From Planctomycetota bacterium (GTDB lineage Bacteria; Planctomycetota; UBA1135; UBA2386), in contig JALORC010000010.1 of assembly GCA_025459175.1 (NCBI GenBank), positions 1-64,000 of the forward strand: 64,000 nt of DNA, written 5' to 3'. Both the position numbers and the translations under genes were made by a program. The notes under the pieces were generated by a model. That model saw nothing but the letters and a program-made list of their open reading frames with translations, ran no database searches and was not told the DNA's origin. This document shows, one piece after another, positions 46,467 through 55,677 of the stretch; position 1 is the stretch's first letter, and each line of letters opens with the position of its first letter.

Positions 46467-47762
46467 ATGATCGACCTGCTCGCCCGCTGGAACCGTTGGG
46501 GCACCGCGACGCTGGCCAGCGGCCACGACCGCGACGTCGTGGCCCGCCTGGTCCCGTTCCTCGACACCAAGGACGTGATCGGCCTGGTCGGACCGCGCCG
46601 CGCCGGCAAGAGCACGGTGCTGTACCAGCTGATGGACGCCTTGTCGGCACAGGGCGTGGCGGCCGAGCAGATGCTGCACGTGAACTTCGAGGATCCGGCC
46701 TTCGCACCGGAACTCGGCACCGAACTGCTGGACCGCATCTACACGGCATTCCGCGACGAGGTGGTCGACCAGCGCCGAGCCTTCCTTTTCTTCGACGAGA
46801 TCCAGGTGGTGCCGGGTTGGGAACGCTGGGTGCGCGCGCGCAACGAGAGCGAGGACGTGAAGATCTTCGTCACCGGCTCCTCCGCGAAGCTGCTGTCGCG
46901 CGAACTCGGCACCGCGCTGACCGGGCGCCACGTGACGTTCCACGTCCACCCGCTCGCCTTCGGCGAGTTCTTGCGCTTCCGCGGCACCGCACCACCGAAG
47001 AGCAGGTTCGGCCTCGTGCCGCCAGCGGTGCAGCGCGCCCTCGTCGAGTACGTCCGTTTCGGCGGCTTCCCCGAGGTCGTGCTGGCCAAGGACGAACGGC
47101 GCAAGGAACTGCTGCTCAAGCAGTACTTCGACGACCTGATCTACCGCGACGTGGCGCTGCGGCACGAGGTCCGCGACCTGCACAGCCTGCGGGCGCTCGC
47201 CGTGCACCTGCTCACCCAGACCGGCTGCCTCGTGTCGTTCCAACGCCTCGCCAACCTGCTCGGCATCTCCGTCGAGCAAGCGCGCCGCCATTGCAGCCAC
47301 CTGCAGGAAGCGATGCTGGTCGAACTGCTGCCGATCTGCAGCACGAAGGTCGCCGAGCGCGTGCGCAATCCGCAGAAGGTGTTCGCGATCGACACCGGTC
47401 TCCGCAACGCCGTCTGCTTCACGACCACGCCGGACCACGGGGCCCTGGCGGAGACCGTCGTGTACGGCGCGCTGCAGCGGCAGCAGCACGACGGGATCGG
47501 CTATTGGCGCAACGGTAGCGAGATCGACCTGGTGGTCCGGCGAGGCACACAGGTCACCCGGCTCGTGCAGGTCGCCTACGAGCTGGATCGCGAAGGCAAG
47601 GTGTTGGAGCGGGAGACCACCGCGCTGGCCACCGCCGGCGCACGCTTCCCGGCCGCCGAGCAGCTGCTGGTCGTACAGAACCGTATCGCGGCAGGCACAG
47701 CCAAGCGCACTGGACCGGTGCGAGCGCTGGCGCGGTTCCTGCTCGCCGAGACGCAGGCCTGA
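46467..47762 (+). CDS. AAA ATPase of the DUF4143 family
   Basis: A 431-residue cytoplasmic ATPase. Walker A GPRRAGKST (42-50), Walker B FLFFDEIQ (about 106-113), sensor VTGSSA, then HPLAFGEFLRF. The C-terminal DUF4143 domain includes a winged-helix part (LANLLGISVEQARRHCSHLQ) and a nuclease-like EIDLVV motif (NGSEIDLVVRRG). The family is widespread, often in multiple copies with mobile behaviour, and its cellular role is not settled. The only upstream signal is the palindromic operator. Full length. Convergent with the next gene by 39 bp. Confidence 0.93.
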   Translation: MIDLLARWNRWGTATLASGHDRDVVARLVPFLDTKDVIGLVGPRRAGKSTVLYQLMDALSAQGVAAEQMLHVNFEDPAFAPELGTELLDRIYTAFRDEVVDQRRAFLFFDEIQVVPGWERWVRARNESEDVKIFVTGSSAKLLSRELGTALTGRHVTFHVHPLAFGEFLRFRGTAPPKSRFGLVPPAVQRALVEYVRFGGFPEVVLAKDERRKELLLKQYFDDLIYRDVALRHEVRDLHSLRALAVHLLTQTGCLVSFQRLANLLGISVEQARRHCSHLQEAMLVELLPICSTKVAERVRNPQKVFAIDTGLRNAVCFTTTPDHGALAETVVYGALQRQQHDGIGYWRNGSEIDLVVRRGTQVTRLVQVAYELDREGKVLERETTALATAGARFPAAEQLLVVQNRIAAGTAKRTGPVRALARFLLAETQA

Positions 47763-47801
47763 AGCTCCGCGGGCTCGCCTCGCCCCACCGCGTCACCGAC
47801 C

Positions 47802-49604
47802 TCAGGGCGCCAGCAGCAGCCCGACCGCGTCGATCTCGACCCAACCGCCGCCGCCCTTCGTGTCGAGGCGCAACCGCACGCGCACGACCGCCGACTCCGG
47901 CACCGTGAACGTGGTCTCGAACACCCCCGTCTGGTTGGCCGGCCACGCCGTCGCATCCGGCCCGGTCCAGACGCTGCGCACCGTGCCGTCCGCCAGCGTG
48001 AGGTCGATGCCGACCAGCTTGCCTGGATTCAGGTTCTGCACCACCCGCACGCCACGCGCGGGCGCCGGCGGGTCGAAGTCGAGTTCGAGCCACTCGGCGC
48101 CGCCGTCGGCGGTCTTCGGGCACCACGCGCGCACGTGATCGCCGTACTTCGGGACGTCCGGGGCACCAGTGGCCCGCTCGGCGCTGTAGTCGCCGCGGTC
48201 GCGGTACGACGAACTGGCGCGCGCCGCCGACGCCCACTGCACGGCCGCCGCGGTGTCGATCGGCGCTGGCTGCGGCGGCGGCGGTTTGGCCGCGGCCTCG
48301 CAGCGCTGCAGCGCCTGCTGCCAAGGCTTGGCGAAGTAGTCGTCGGTCGCGGTCGTGGCGGCCGTGGCCCGGGTGCGCAGCACCGCGATCGCTTCGCCGA
48401 GGCGACTGTCGTCGCCAGGTGGCGGCAGCGCGTCCAGCACCGCCAGCGCCGCTTGCCGCTCGTCGCGCAGCAGCAACCACTCGGCGCGCACCAGTTCGAC
48501 CCGCGGCCCGGGCGCCACCGCGGCCAGCGCCGCCTGCTCCGCCGCGATCCCCCGCAGCGACGCGGCACACGCATCGAACAGCTTGACCTGCCAAGACAGG
48601 AAGGACTGCACCCGCTGCGCGTGCTGCCGCAGCAGCCGCACCTCGGCGAGCCGGCTGCACAGCGCGGCCAGCCGCGCGTCGGGCGCCGCCGCCGCCGTTG
48701 CGTCCAGGACCTGGATCGCGAGCGGGCCGCTGGCGAACGCACCTTCCGGCTGGTCGACGTGCAGCACCAGTTCGTGGCGCCCCGGGGCGAGCTTCGCCGT
48801 CGCGTCGCCGGGCAGCCGCAGCCACCAGGTGCCAATCCGCCCACCCGCGCGCAGGAACGTCTGCGCGGGCACGCTGGCCTGGAACGGCACGATCGGCCAC
48901 TTCGCCGGCGCACCGTCCGGGCCGCGCACCGCGATGCGCACTTCGTCGGGCAACCGCTCGCGATCGAAGCCGGGCGCTTGCCAACTGTCCTCGGCGGTGA
49001 AGTCGTCGGTGGCCACGAACTGCACGCCGACCAGCAGCGGCGCCCCGGGGGTCAGTTGGCCACCGGCCGGCGCCAACAGCACCGCGTCGGGGCGCGGGTG
49101 GCCGAGCAGCGAGAACCACGCGACCGGCGACAGCAGTTCGCCGCGCCAACCGGGCCCGTCGTCGCAGCGATAGCGCGCCCGCAGGCCGTAGCGACCCGGT
49201 GCCAGGCGCAGATCGCCGAGCGCGTACTCGTCGAGGTGCTGCGGCAACATCAAGGGCCGGCCAGCGACGACCTGCTGCAGCCCGTAGGGCGCGTTCCAGC
49301 TCCAGTGCGCCGGCAGCACCTTGCCGTCGGCGGCGAGCAGTTCGACCTGCAGGTGACGGTGGAACGACTGTTCGGGCGAACCGAAGGCCATGCCATCGGC
49401 GGGCACGGCGTCCCCGCGCACGCCGAAACGGACCATGGCGCCGAGCCGATGGCCGACCTGCGCCTCGGTGGCCGTGGCGCGGCCGCCGCCACCGAGCAGT
49501 TCGATCTGCAGGTAGGGCTGCTGGGCCGGCGACACGCTGGCGACGAACGCGACGAACGCGGCGACGCCAGCCGCGACGACGGCACGGTGCGCGCGAGCGT
49601 TCAC
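47802..49604 (-). CDS. Exported protein with discoidin-like C-terminal domain
   Basis: A 600-residue exported protein starting at GTG, whose first bases overlap the stop of the gene before it (GTGA). Signal peptide: VVAAGVAAFVAFVASVSPAQ. The N-terminal half is beta-rich. A helical stretch (about 300-450) follows. The C-terminal 140 residues look like an F5/8 type C (discoidin) galactose-binding fold: ASSSYRDRGDYSAERATGAP, WLELDFDPPAPARGVRVVQ, FETTFTVPESAVVRVRLR. Such domains bind sugars or lipids. It shares an operon with the 49601 gene; no catalytic residues recognised. Confidence 0.78.
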   Translation of the reverse strand: MNARAHRAVVAAGVAAFVAFVASVSPAQQPYLQIELLGGGGRATATEAQVGHRLGAMVRFGVRGDAVPADGMAFGSPEQSFHRHLQVELLAADGKVLPAHWSWNAPYGLQQVVAGRPLMLPQHLDEYALGDLRLAPGRYGLRARYRCDDGPGWRGELLSPVAWFSLLGHPRPDAVLLAPAGGQLTPGAPLLVGVQFVATDDFTAEDSWQAPGFDRERLPDEVRIAVRGPDGAPAKWPIVPFQASVPAQTFLRAGGRIGTWWLRLPGDATAKLAPGRHELVLHVDQPEGAFASGPLAIQVLDATAAAAPDARLAALCSRLAEVRLLRQHAQRVQSFLSWQVKLFDACAASLRGIAAEQAALAAVAPGPRVELVRAEWLLLRDERQAALAVLDALPPPGDDSRLGEAIAVLRTRATAATTATDDYFAKPWQQALQRCEAAAKPPPPQPAPIDTAAAVQWASAARASSSYRDRGDYSAERATGAPDVPKYGDHVRAWCPKTADGGAEWLELDFDPPAPARGVRVVQNLNPGKLVGIDLTLADGTVRSVWTGPDATAWPANQTGVFETTFTVPESAVVRVRLRLDTKGGGGWVEIDAVGLLLAP

Positions 49605-51343
49605 TTGCGCACCGTCCAGGTCGCGACGAAGCGGGCGGTGACCCCGTCGGCATCCCATTCCTTGGTCATCGTGCCCGTCCATTCGTCGGGCCCGACCGTC
49701 GCCGTCGTGCTGCGGTCGGGCAGCTGCGCGAGCAGGCCGCCGACCTGCTCCACATCCCAGCGCTCCGTCGTCGGCACGCGCTCGAGGCCGATGCGCGGCC
49801 GATAGACCTCCTGCCGGCGGTAGCTCGCGTTGTCGCGCATCGGCCCGATCCAATCCACGAACGGCAGCGCCCCGGTCCACTGCTTCGCCGCGACGTCGAA
49901 GCGCAGGTCGAAGCCGGTCGCGTCGATCAGGTCGCTCCCGCGCGCGCTGCCGTCGGTGTCGGCACCGCGGGTGCCGTATTCACCGGGCCCGCTCTCGTCC
50001 CACTTCGTCTGCTGGTCGGCCTTGAAGGTCGCGCGCATCAGGTCGGGCAAGCGCGTGTCGCGAACCTGCAGCACGGAACGGTCGCCCTCGCGGCTCTCGG
50101 TGAGGCGGCCGACGAAGCTGCCGTCGACCTTGGCGAACCACAGCGCCGACTGGGTTCGGGTCTCGACGATCTGCGTGGCCGGCGCCTTGCTGCGTTCGGT
50201 GCGGTCGATGTAGACCGACAGATAGCACTTCAGGTCGACCGTGACCTCGCCGGCGTCGAGCAGTCGGATCGGCAACTCGTAGAGCACCTGCCGCGCGCCC
50301 TCCTGCACCACCGCGCCGAGCCGATGCACCCGTTCGGCGGGCATGCGCTTGGGTGCCTGGTAGGTCGCCTTGGTCGAAAGCGCCGCCCCGGTCGGCCCGC
50401 GGATCGTGCCGACCGTGGCGTTGCCGCCGGGAATGCCGTCGACGGTCCACTGCACGATGCGGGCGCTGCCGCGCCGCGTCTGCCGGACAGCGTCCCGAAC
50501 GGCGCGCTTGCCGATGAGGTCGGCGAGCCTCGCCGCCTCGCGCTGCTGACCACGCGGACTCAGGCTGAGCGCCGGCGGGCTCGGCGCCGACGGCGTCGGG
50601 TCGCTGCCGGCGACGGCGCCAGGACCGGCGGGCTGCGCCGGCGCCGGGCTCGGTGCTCGGGTCGGCCGCAGCGGCGTCCATGGCGGCGGCTCGTTGGCCT
50701 CGAGGAAGACGTTCATCGTCTGGTCGAGCGAGATCGAGGTGCGGCCGACCAGCAGCCGGAACAACGCGCCCTGGCTGAGCTGCACGCGGGTCGGCCGGCC
50801 GCGTTCGCCGACCTGCACCTGCTTGCCGCCGCCCGGGGCCGGCTGCGGCGTCACGTCGCGCCATTCCCCGTTGCCGTCCTCGATGGTGACCACCGGCTCG
50901 GGCGGCGGCGTGTCGCTGCGCGCTGGCGGCTCCCCCGCCGGCGGCGCCGGCCGCACCACGCGCACCGGATACCAGCGGATCACCACCGGGCCACTGGGGC
51001 CGACGACGACCGCATCGAGCACCCCGGCGTCGGCCCCACCTGCGTCGCCTGGCCGGCTCAGCAGCTCCGCCGGCGACGGCTGGCGTTCGGGATCCGGCGC
51101 CCACTCGACCTCGAGCGAACCGTCGTCGGTGCGCAAGGCGCCGCCTTCGGCGCCGATCGAGCCAGCGGCCACACCGAACGGTGCCGTCGCGCCGGGCTCG
51201 TCGTTCGCCGGGGCAGCGGCTGGCGCGGGCGCGGGCGGTTGTTGGGCCAGCAGCGCCGCGGCCGCGGTCGACCAGCAGCAAAGGTGCAGCGCCAGCGCAG
51301 CCGCACGAACGCGGAAACCCGTCGGCATCCGGAGGAGGACCAT
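49601..51343 (-). CDS. Exported Pro-rich protein of unknown function
   Basis: A 580-residue exported protein with a signal peptide (AALALHLCCWSTAAAALLAQ) followed by a Pro/Ala-rich linker. Starts at 51355 and 51328 are possible alternatives. Several Pro-rich spacers divide a beta-rich body: VVVGPSGPVVIRWYPVRVV, RLLVGRTSISLDQTMNVFLE, VLYELPIRLLDAGEVTVDLK. The C-terminal half repeats strand-rich motifs and ends WDADGVTARFVATWTVRK. I do not recognise a family. The 4-bp overlap with the next gene implies the two products act together at the surface. Confidence 0.7.
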   Translation of the reverse strand: MVLLRMPTGFRVRAAALALHLCCWSTAAAALLAQQPPAPAPAAAPANDEPGATAPFGVAAGSIGAEGGALRTDDGSLEVEWAPDPERQPSPAELLSRPGDAGGADAGVLDAVVVGPSGPVVIRWYPVRVVRPAPPAGEPPARSDTPPPEPVVTIEDGNGEWRDVTPQPAPGGGKQVQVGERGRPTRVQLSQGALFRLLVGRTSISLDQTMNVFLEANEPPPWTPLRPTRAPSPAPAQPAGPGAVAGSDPTPSAPSPPALSLSPRGQQREAARLADLIGKRAVRDAVRQTRRGSARIVQWTVDGIPGGNATVGTIRGPTGAALSTKATYQAPKRMPAERVHRLGAVVQEGARQVLYELPIRLLDAGEVTVDLKCYLSVYIDRTERSKAPATQIVETRTQSALWFAKVDGSFVGRLTESREGDRSVLQVRDTRLPDLMRATFKADQQTKWDESGPGEYGTRGADTDGSARGSDLIDATGFDLRFDVAAKQWTGALPFVDWIGPMRDNASYRRQEVYRPRIGLERVPTTERWDVEQVGGLLAQLPDRSTTATVGPDEWTGTMTKEWDADGVTARFVATWTVRK

Positions 51344-51488
51344 GTCAGCCACCATCAGCGGCGGCCGGCCCGAATCAACACTGCGCCGCCTGCCAGCGCC
51401 GCGGGCTCGTGTGCCGTGAGACTCGCCTGCGGACCGCGCCCGCTGCCCGACAGCCAGCTGGACCGCGCGCCGTTCGTCGCATGGGCGG
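51344..51488. other. Upstream region of the exported-protein pair
   Basis: This stretch must hold the promoter of the minus-strand operon. I see no gene. The terminal motif of the IS91-like relic begins at 51489. Confidence 0.35.
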
Positions 51489-51960
51489 TTCATGCTGCGG
51501 TTCCGGGCCACCCGGAACCCACCCCGGCCATCCAGCCCCCTGCGCATTCCCCCGTCCATCAGGTCGCAACAGCCCGTTTGGAGCCCGTTCCCGCCAGTTT
51601 CGAGCCATGCGGGCACAACTCTCCCCGCTGCGACCTCCCCGAGGTCACGGCACCGCGATCACCATCACTCCGCGACAACCTCGTCGACGTCGGCGACCCC
51701 GCCTCCCGCCGGCGGCGCCCGGCACCCCGCCAGCTCCAGCACCACTGACGACAGCCACATCGCCCCCAGCACCCGCGCGATGGACGCCGGATCATGGATC
51801 GCGGCCAGCAGCCGGCGGATTCCCGAGCACTTCGGGCAGACCAACACCTCGATACCAATCGCCCGCGGCAGCAACTCCGCCCAGGGATACCGGCGGCGGC
51901 GACGTTCTTGACCACCTCGGCGACCGATGCCGCAGCCACGTCCTGCTCCGCTGGACCTCA
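51489..51960 (-). mobile_element. IS91-like element relic with transposase C terminus
   Basis: On the minus strand 51665 to about 51920 encodes YPWAELLPRAIGIEVLVCPK then CSGIRRLLAAIHDPASIARV and a short tail with a stop. This is the classic C terminus of IS91-family (Y2) transposases. On its other side, AGCCCGTTTGGAGCCCGTTC (51570) and a GCTGCGG-x-x-CCGG motif (51489-51520) match the flanks of the relic at 61804. The catalytic half of the transposase is absent. The remaining 51961-52076 is AT-richer spacer without a gene. Confidence 0.65.
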
Positions 51961-52076
51961 GACCGCCAGCATTCGCGATCCCGCGCTCGGAGGCCACAGA
52001 CTGCTCACGCAGCTGTCGGACAATTACATCTATTGTACCGCACGGCCTACCGGGCGCTTACGTTGAGAAGTCCGGA

Positions 52077-53369
52077 CTAGCCACGCTTCTTCTGGCACGA
52101 CGCCTCGGCCAGCTTCTTGGCGGGATCGAACCCCTTGCTGAACCGATCCACGTGGCAGCGACGGCAGTCCTCGACGGGCCTGGTGCCGATGCGCACACCC
52201 TGGTCGACGTGCTCCCTTCCCGGACCGTGACACGACTCGCACCCCACGTTGTGAAGATCCCTCCGAGTCAGGTCGGGTAAGCGCACTACACCATCCTGAT
52301 CGAGCGAGACATCTCCAGTCACATGGCACACGACACAGTCTGCTCGCTCGTGCTTTCCGACCTTCTGAAGCGCCTCAAACGCAACCGCGTGCTTCGTCTC
52401 CACCCACGACTTATAGGACGCTTCGTGACACTTCTTGCACGTCTCGCTGCCTACGAATCTCCGGCTCTCTTCGTCTGACACCCCGACCTCGCAAGTCGCG
52501 ACGAGCTGACGAAGTGTGTCTGCCAGGGGCACTTCATCGGTCTTGTGAACGTCCTCAAAGCGAGCAGAGCACCACCCCTCTTGCTTGCTCATGTCGATGC
52601 TGAGGCGCAGGACCTGATTCCCTTCGCCTCGAGGTCGAAAAACATATCCCATTCCATATCGGGCCACACCAAGCTCCACAGAGTTGTGACAGTTTGGCTC
52701 CACCATCACGTAGCGATAATCGGTCGCCAGCAGTTGCCTCAAGAGCTTGGTTCGTCCCCCGGGATCACTGTGGACGAACATCACAGGTAGGCCCCCTGCA
52801 TCAACCGCTTCGGTGGCGAAACGCAGGACGGCGCTCGCATCACACGACTTCCCGGGCGCAGGCACCTCCTCCACGATGAATGACGTGATCCACAGTCCGT
52901 TCGACACAGACCGAGCTCTCATGCTCTCGCCTTCAACGCTGCCGGAAACAAGCGGCAACCCCTCGGCGAGAAGCGTGGTCGCTTGCCTTGCCTCGGCGGG
53001 ACCGAGACAGACACAGTCAACCCTCATTGCCTTCCAAGCCTCGACCAGAACCCGCGTAGTCAAGGAGGCCAGGGGCCCACCCTCCACCGCGTTCCCGCCG
53101 TCGACGAGAACAAAAGCTTCGCGCCCGTCGCTATTCGCCCGCTCTCGCTGGACCAGTGCGACGACGCCATCGATCCCTCCGGCAACGTTGCCACCGCAGC
53201 CGCAGGGTTCGATATTGCCGTTCAGGGATGGCAACGCCAGAATCGTTCCTCGCGGCGGCGATGTCGGCCGCGCTTGCCGATCGCATGCCAAGAACGACAC
53301 ACTCAGAGCGAGAGCTGTGATTGCGACGTGAGTCACTCGCTTCGAGTACGGGATTGACTTGGAAGCCAT
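52077..53369 (-). CDS. Four-haem cytochrome c lipoprotein
   Basis: A 430-residue lipoprotein, lipobox FLAC (Cys29). The N-terminal domain (about 40-290) resembles the UshA-like 5'-nucleotidase scaffold without its full metal set and carries EPCGCGGNVAGGIDG near residue 55. The C-terminal part binds four c-type haems: CKKCH (311), CVVCH (345), CESCH (377) and CRRCH (402), in the cytochrome c554 style (GSETCKKCH, CESCHGPGREH). It may pass electrons outside the inner membrane. Base composition is lower in G+C than the preceding 50 kb. No cytochrome biogenesis genes are nearby. Confidence 0.88.
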   Translation of the reverse strand: MASKSIPYSKRVTHVAITALALSVSFLACDRQARPTSPPRGTILALPSLNGNIEPCGCGGNVAGGIDGVVALVQRERANSDGREAFVLVDGGNAVEGGPLASLTTRVLVEAWKAMRVDCVCLGPAEARQATTLLAEGLPLVSGSVEGESMRARSVSNGLWITSFIVEEVPAPGKSCDASAVLRFATEAVDAGGLPVMFVHSDPGGRTKLLRQLLATDYRYVMVEPNCHNSVELGVARYGMGYVFRPRGEGNQVLRLSIDMSKQEGWCSARFEDVHKTDEVPLADTLRQLVATCEVGVSDEESRRFVGSETCKKCHEASYKSWVETKHAVAFEALQKVGKHERADCVVCHVTGDVSLDQDGVVRLPDLTRRDLHNVGCESCHGPGREHVDQGVRIGTRPVEDCRRCHVDRFSKGFDPAKKLAEASCQKKRG

Positions 53370-53400
53370 GCACGTGCACCTTCAGGTGAGTATGATCGGT

Positions 53401-54801
53401 CTATCGCTGTTTCCACGAGGCCAGCGCCGTGGAAGCGGCCTTGGCAATCGACTTGTTGGCGTCCTTGGACAGTTCGCTCAGCAGCGAGGACAACTCGGGA
53501 ACCCGCACGTATTGGAGCTGCTCCAGCACGTCACGACGCAGCAGGTCTTCATCTCGTGAGTTGCTCCATACTCGGAGGGCAGTCTCGAGATATGGCGCTG
53601 CGACGTAAGACTGTTCGGGATGACGCCGGAGGGATGTCATCAAGCCGCACAAGTAGTCCGATGTTCGCGTTACTTCCATGGGATCGGATGTCGGCATGCC
53701 TCGCGGCAGGTACTCGGTGAACCTCTGGGGGTCGAGGCAATAGCCAAGGTTAACCAGAGCAGTGGACTCAACCAGGGCACTCTTCGATCGTTTGACAAGA
53801 CGAACGAGGGCCTCCCCCGCGCCGGGGGATTCGCCGCAGCCGCCCACAGCCACTGCACAACCCACCGCCGACCCCGCCGGCATATCGACCCCTTCGAGGG
53901 CAGCGATCGCAGCCGTGCGAAGCGACGCCTGCTTGTCGCGCTCTAACGAAGCCCCGTCTTGGAGGATCATCCGCGCGGCCGCGCCGATGTTCGTGGCGGC
54001 AGTCGCATCTCCCTCGTCCCCATCCAGAGTGAGGGCCGCGATGCCTAACAAACTGCCCACGGTGACGAATGGCGACTCCATGCTCTTGAGCAAGAATACA
54101 CTCGCCAAGTCCCCGATCGCCAGGCTGTCCGCCTTGGCGATCGGGGTCATCAGCTGCACGACCAACTGATAATCAGCATAGGTTCCAGTTTGGAGGAGCC
54201 GCTCGATCTCGGAAACCCGACGAGCCCGGTCCATGGCAACGAACTCCGCGATCCGGGCCTCCCACGCTCGCTGTTGCTCAGCGCTTCGCGGCCACAGGGC
54301 CATGCCCTCTTGCACCTTGGCGTGGACCGGCGTCGCCGGCGGCATGTTCTTGTAGACGCCAGCAGAGGCAATACACAGATCGCTTGGTGATTCGTTCTCA
54401 GTGAAACATTGCAACACCAGGGTGCTGTTTTTCAGTTGGTGGTGACCATCGCTATTGTCAACAGCAAGGCTTTCGAGAATGGCCAGCGAACAATCGTCGT
54501 GGGAGGCCACTCCGGAAGAACGGATGCCCGCCAGTCCAAGATAGCCCTGCATGCCTCCGTTCGGGCCAAACAGAAGTTCGGCGACCGATTTGGTCAGGAT
54601 TTCTGGACGCTGTGGCGGCGAAGCTGTCGACACAGAGGTTCGGACCGCAGTCTCGGGGTTGGCCTTCGCCGATCGAACGGCTGGGGAAGATCCGCCTTCG
54701 CCTGCTACACGAGGGGGCGCGCTATCCGGGGAGTAGAGGAATGCGGCGAGACCCACGGCAAGAGTACCGGCGAGAATCCAGGGAAGTCTTCGAGATGCCA
54801 T
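53401..54801 (-). CDS. Membrane-anchored helical-repeat protein
   Basis: A 466-residue protein. The start at 54801 gives one N-terminal membrane or signal helix (LPWILAGTLAVGLAAFLY). A Ser/Pro-rich linker precedes a largely helical body. The last 200 residues look like HEAT/ARM-type helical pairs (ALVESTALVNLGYCLDPQRF, LLRRDVLEQLQYVRVPELSS, SIAKAASTALASWKQR). No family recognised. It lies 31 bp from the cytochrome lipoprotein gene on the same strand, so an operon is possible. Confidence 0.7.
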   Translation of the reverse strand: MASRRLPWILAGTLAVGLAAFLYSPDSAPPRVAGEGGSSPAVRSAKANPETAVRTSVSTASPPQRPEILTKSVAELLFGPNGGMQGYLGLAGIRSSGVASHDDCSLAILESLAVDNSDGHHQLKNSTLVLQCFTENESPSDLCIASAGVYKNMPPATPVHAKVQEGMALWPRSAEQQRAWEARIAEFVAMDRARRVSEIERLLQTGTYADYQLVVQLMTPIAKADSLAIGDLASVFLLKSMESPFVTVGSLLGIAALTLDGDEGDATAATNIGAAARMILQDGASLERDKQASLRTAAIAALEGVDMPAGSAVGCAVAVGGCGESPGAGEALVRLVKRSKSALVESTALVNLGYCLDPQRFTEYLPRGMPTSDPMEVTRTSDYLCGLMTSLRRHPEQSYVAAPYLETALRVWSNSRDEDLLRRDVLEQLQYVRVPELSSLLSELSKDANKSIAKAASTALASWKQR

Positions 54802-54888
54802 GCGAGTCAGCCTCAAGGATCGGACAAACGAGCCACCTGACATCGAACACATGCGAGCATGCGAGGTCCGCTACCACGACACGATAAC

Positions 54889-54930
54889 CGGCACGTACCG
54901 CCGACGATACTCGGGCGGCGGTACGGGCCG
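54889..54930 (-). terminator. Strong hairpin after the Cys-rich protein gene
   Basis: CGTACCGCCG (54894-54903) pairs perfectly with CGGCGGTACG (54916-54925). After one mismatch four more pairs extend the stem (54889-54892 with 54927-54930). It starts 16 bases after the stop of the minus-strand gene at 54946. There is no T-run. Confidence 0.6.
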
Positions 54931-54945
54931 AGAACGCGTCAGGGA

Positions 54946-55398
54946 CTAGTATTCCTCCGGCACGCCACATCCGTTGGGCCAGCAATCCACCGTCACATAC
55001 ACCTTCTTTTTTGCGCCAATGTAGCTCTTCGCCCCAGCGATGCACTCCGTCACACCATCTCTGTTGGTGTCAACACACGAGTAGGTGATCGTGTAGGCCC
55101 TCTGCTCTTGCAAGACGCAGCACAACATCTCCGTCGAGTCCCTGCACGACGATGATGTCGGCGGGTTGTATGTCGTGACTTGGCCACAGGAATCGCCATT
55201 ACCACACTGCCTACTGGTCCCGGACGTGGAGAAGCCCCCGCCGACGTGCACCGCCTCCTTTTTCGGGCAATCGAATGCCTGAGGAGCAGCGACAGGAATG
55301 GCGCGACTCATCGAATCGATCGCCAGCTCGGAGGGAGCGAGACGGTTTTGGGCAATCACAGAAAGCGAGCCAACTAAGATCGCGATTTTGAAGAGCAC
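54946..55398 (-). CDS. Small secreted Cys-rich protein
   Basis: A 150-residue exported protein. It starts at GTG, with AAGGAG at ideal spacing. Signal peptide: FKIAILVGSLSVIAQ. The mature part has ten cysteines in short patterns (CGNGDSC, MLCCVLQ, DCWPNGC). It also has one EF-hand-like loop, DTNRDGVTEC. Disulphide-rich, small and secreted, it could be a toxin-like, pseudopilin-like or binding protein; no family recognised. Composition is AT-richer than the rest of the window, in keeping with acquisition. Confidence 0.75.
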   Translation of the reverse strand: MLFKIAILVGSLSVIAQNRLAPSELAIDSMSRAIPVAAPQAFDCPKKEAVHVGGGFSTSGTSRQCGNGDSCGQVTTYNPPTSSSCRDSTEMLCCVLQEQRAYTITYSCVDTNRDGVTECIAGAKSYIGAKKKVYVTVDCWPNGCGVPEEY

Positions 55399-55415
55399 AA
55401 GTAACTCCTTCGTGT
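55388..55415 (-). promoter_or_regulatory. Ribosome site fixing the GTG start at 55398
   Basis: On the minus strand AAGGAG precedes GTG by about six bases, making this start the best supported in the region. Confidence 0.6.
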
Positions 55416-55677
55416 TGAAGAAAGTAACTTATAGCAAAATTACCCCCAGTCGTCAAGCGCCGGCCCGGACACGGCAGCGGACCTGGTTCCGTTGGGCAAG
55501 AAGCGGCGTCTCGTCCAGACAACTCGGCCGGCGCACTTTCTGCCCGTGTTCCTGACTCCTCGGATCCACGCGAAACACCTCGTTCCTCGCCACGGCACAG
55601 CCCCCTAACCCGGCTGAACACGAACGGCGACCATCTCACCCGCCGAGATCCCCCAGATCGCTGCCATGGAGTCGGCA

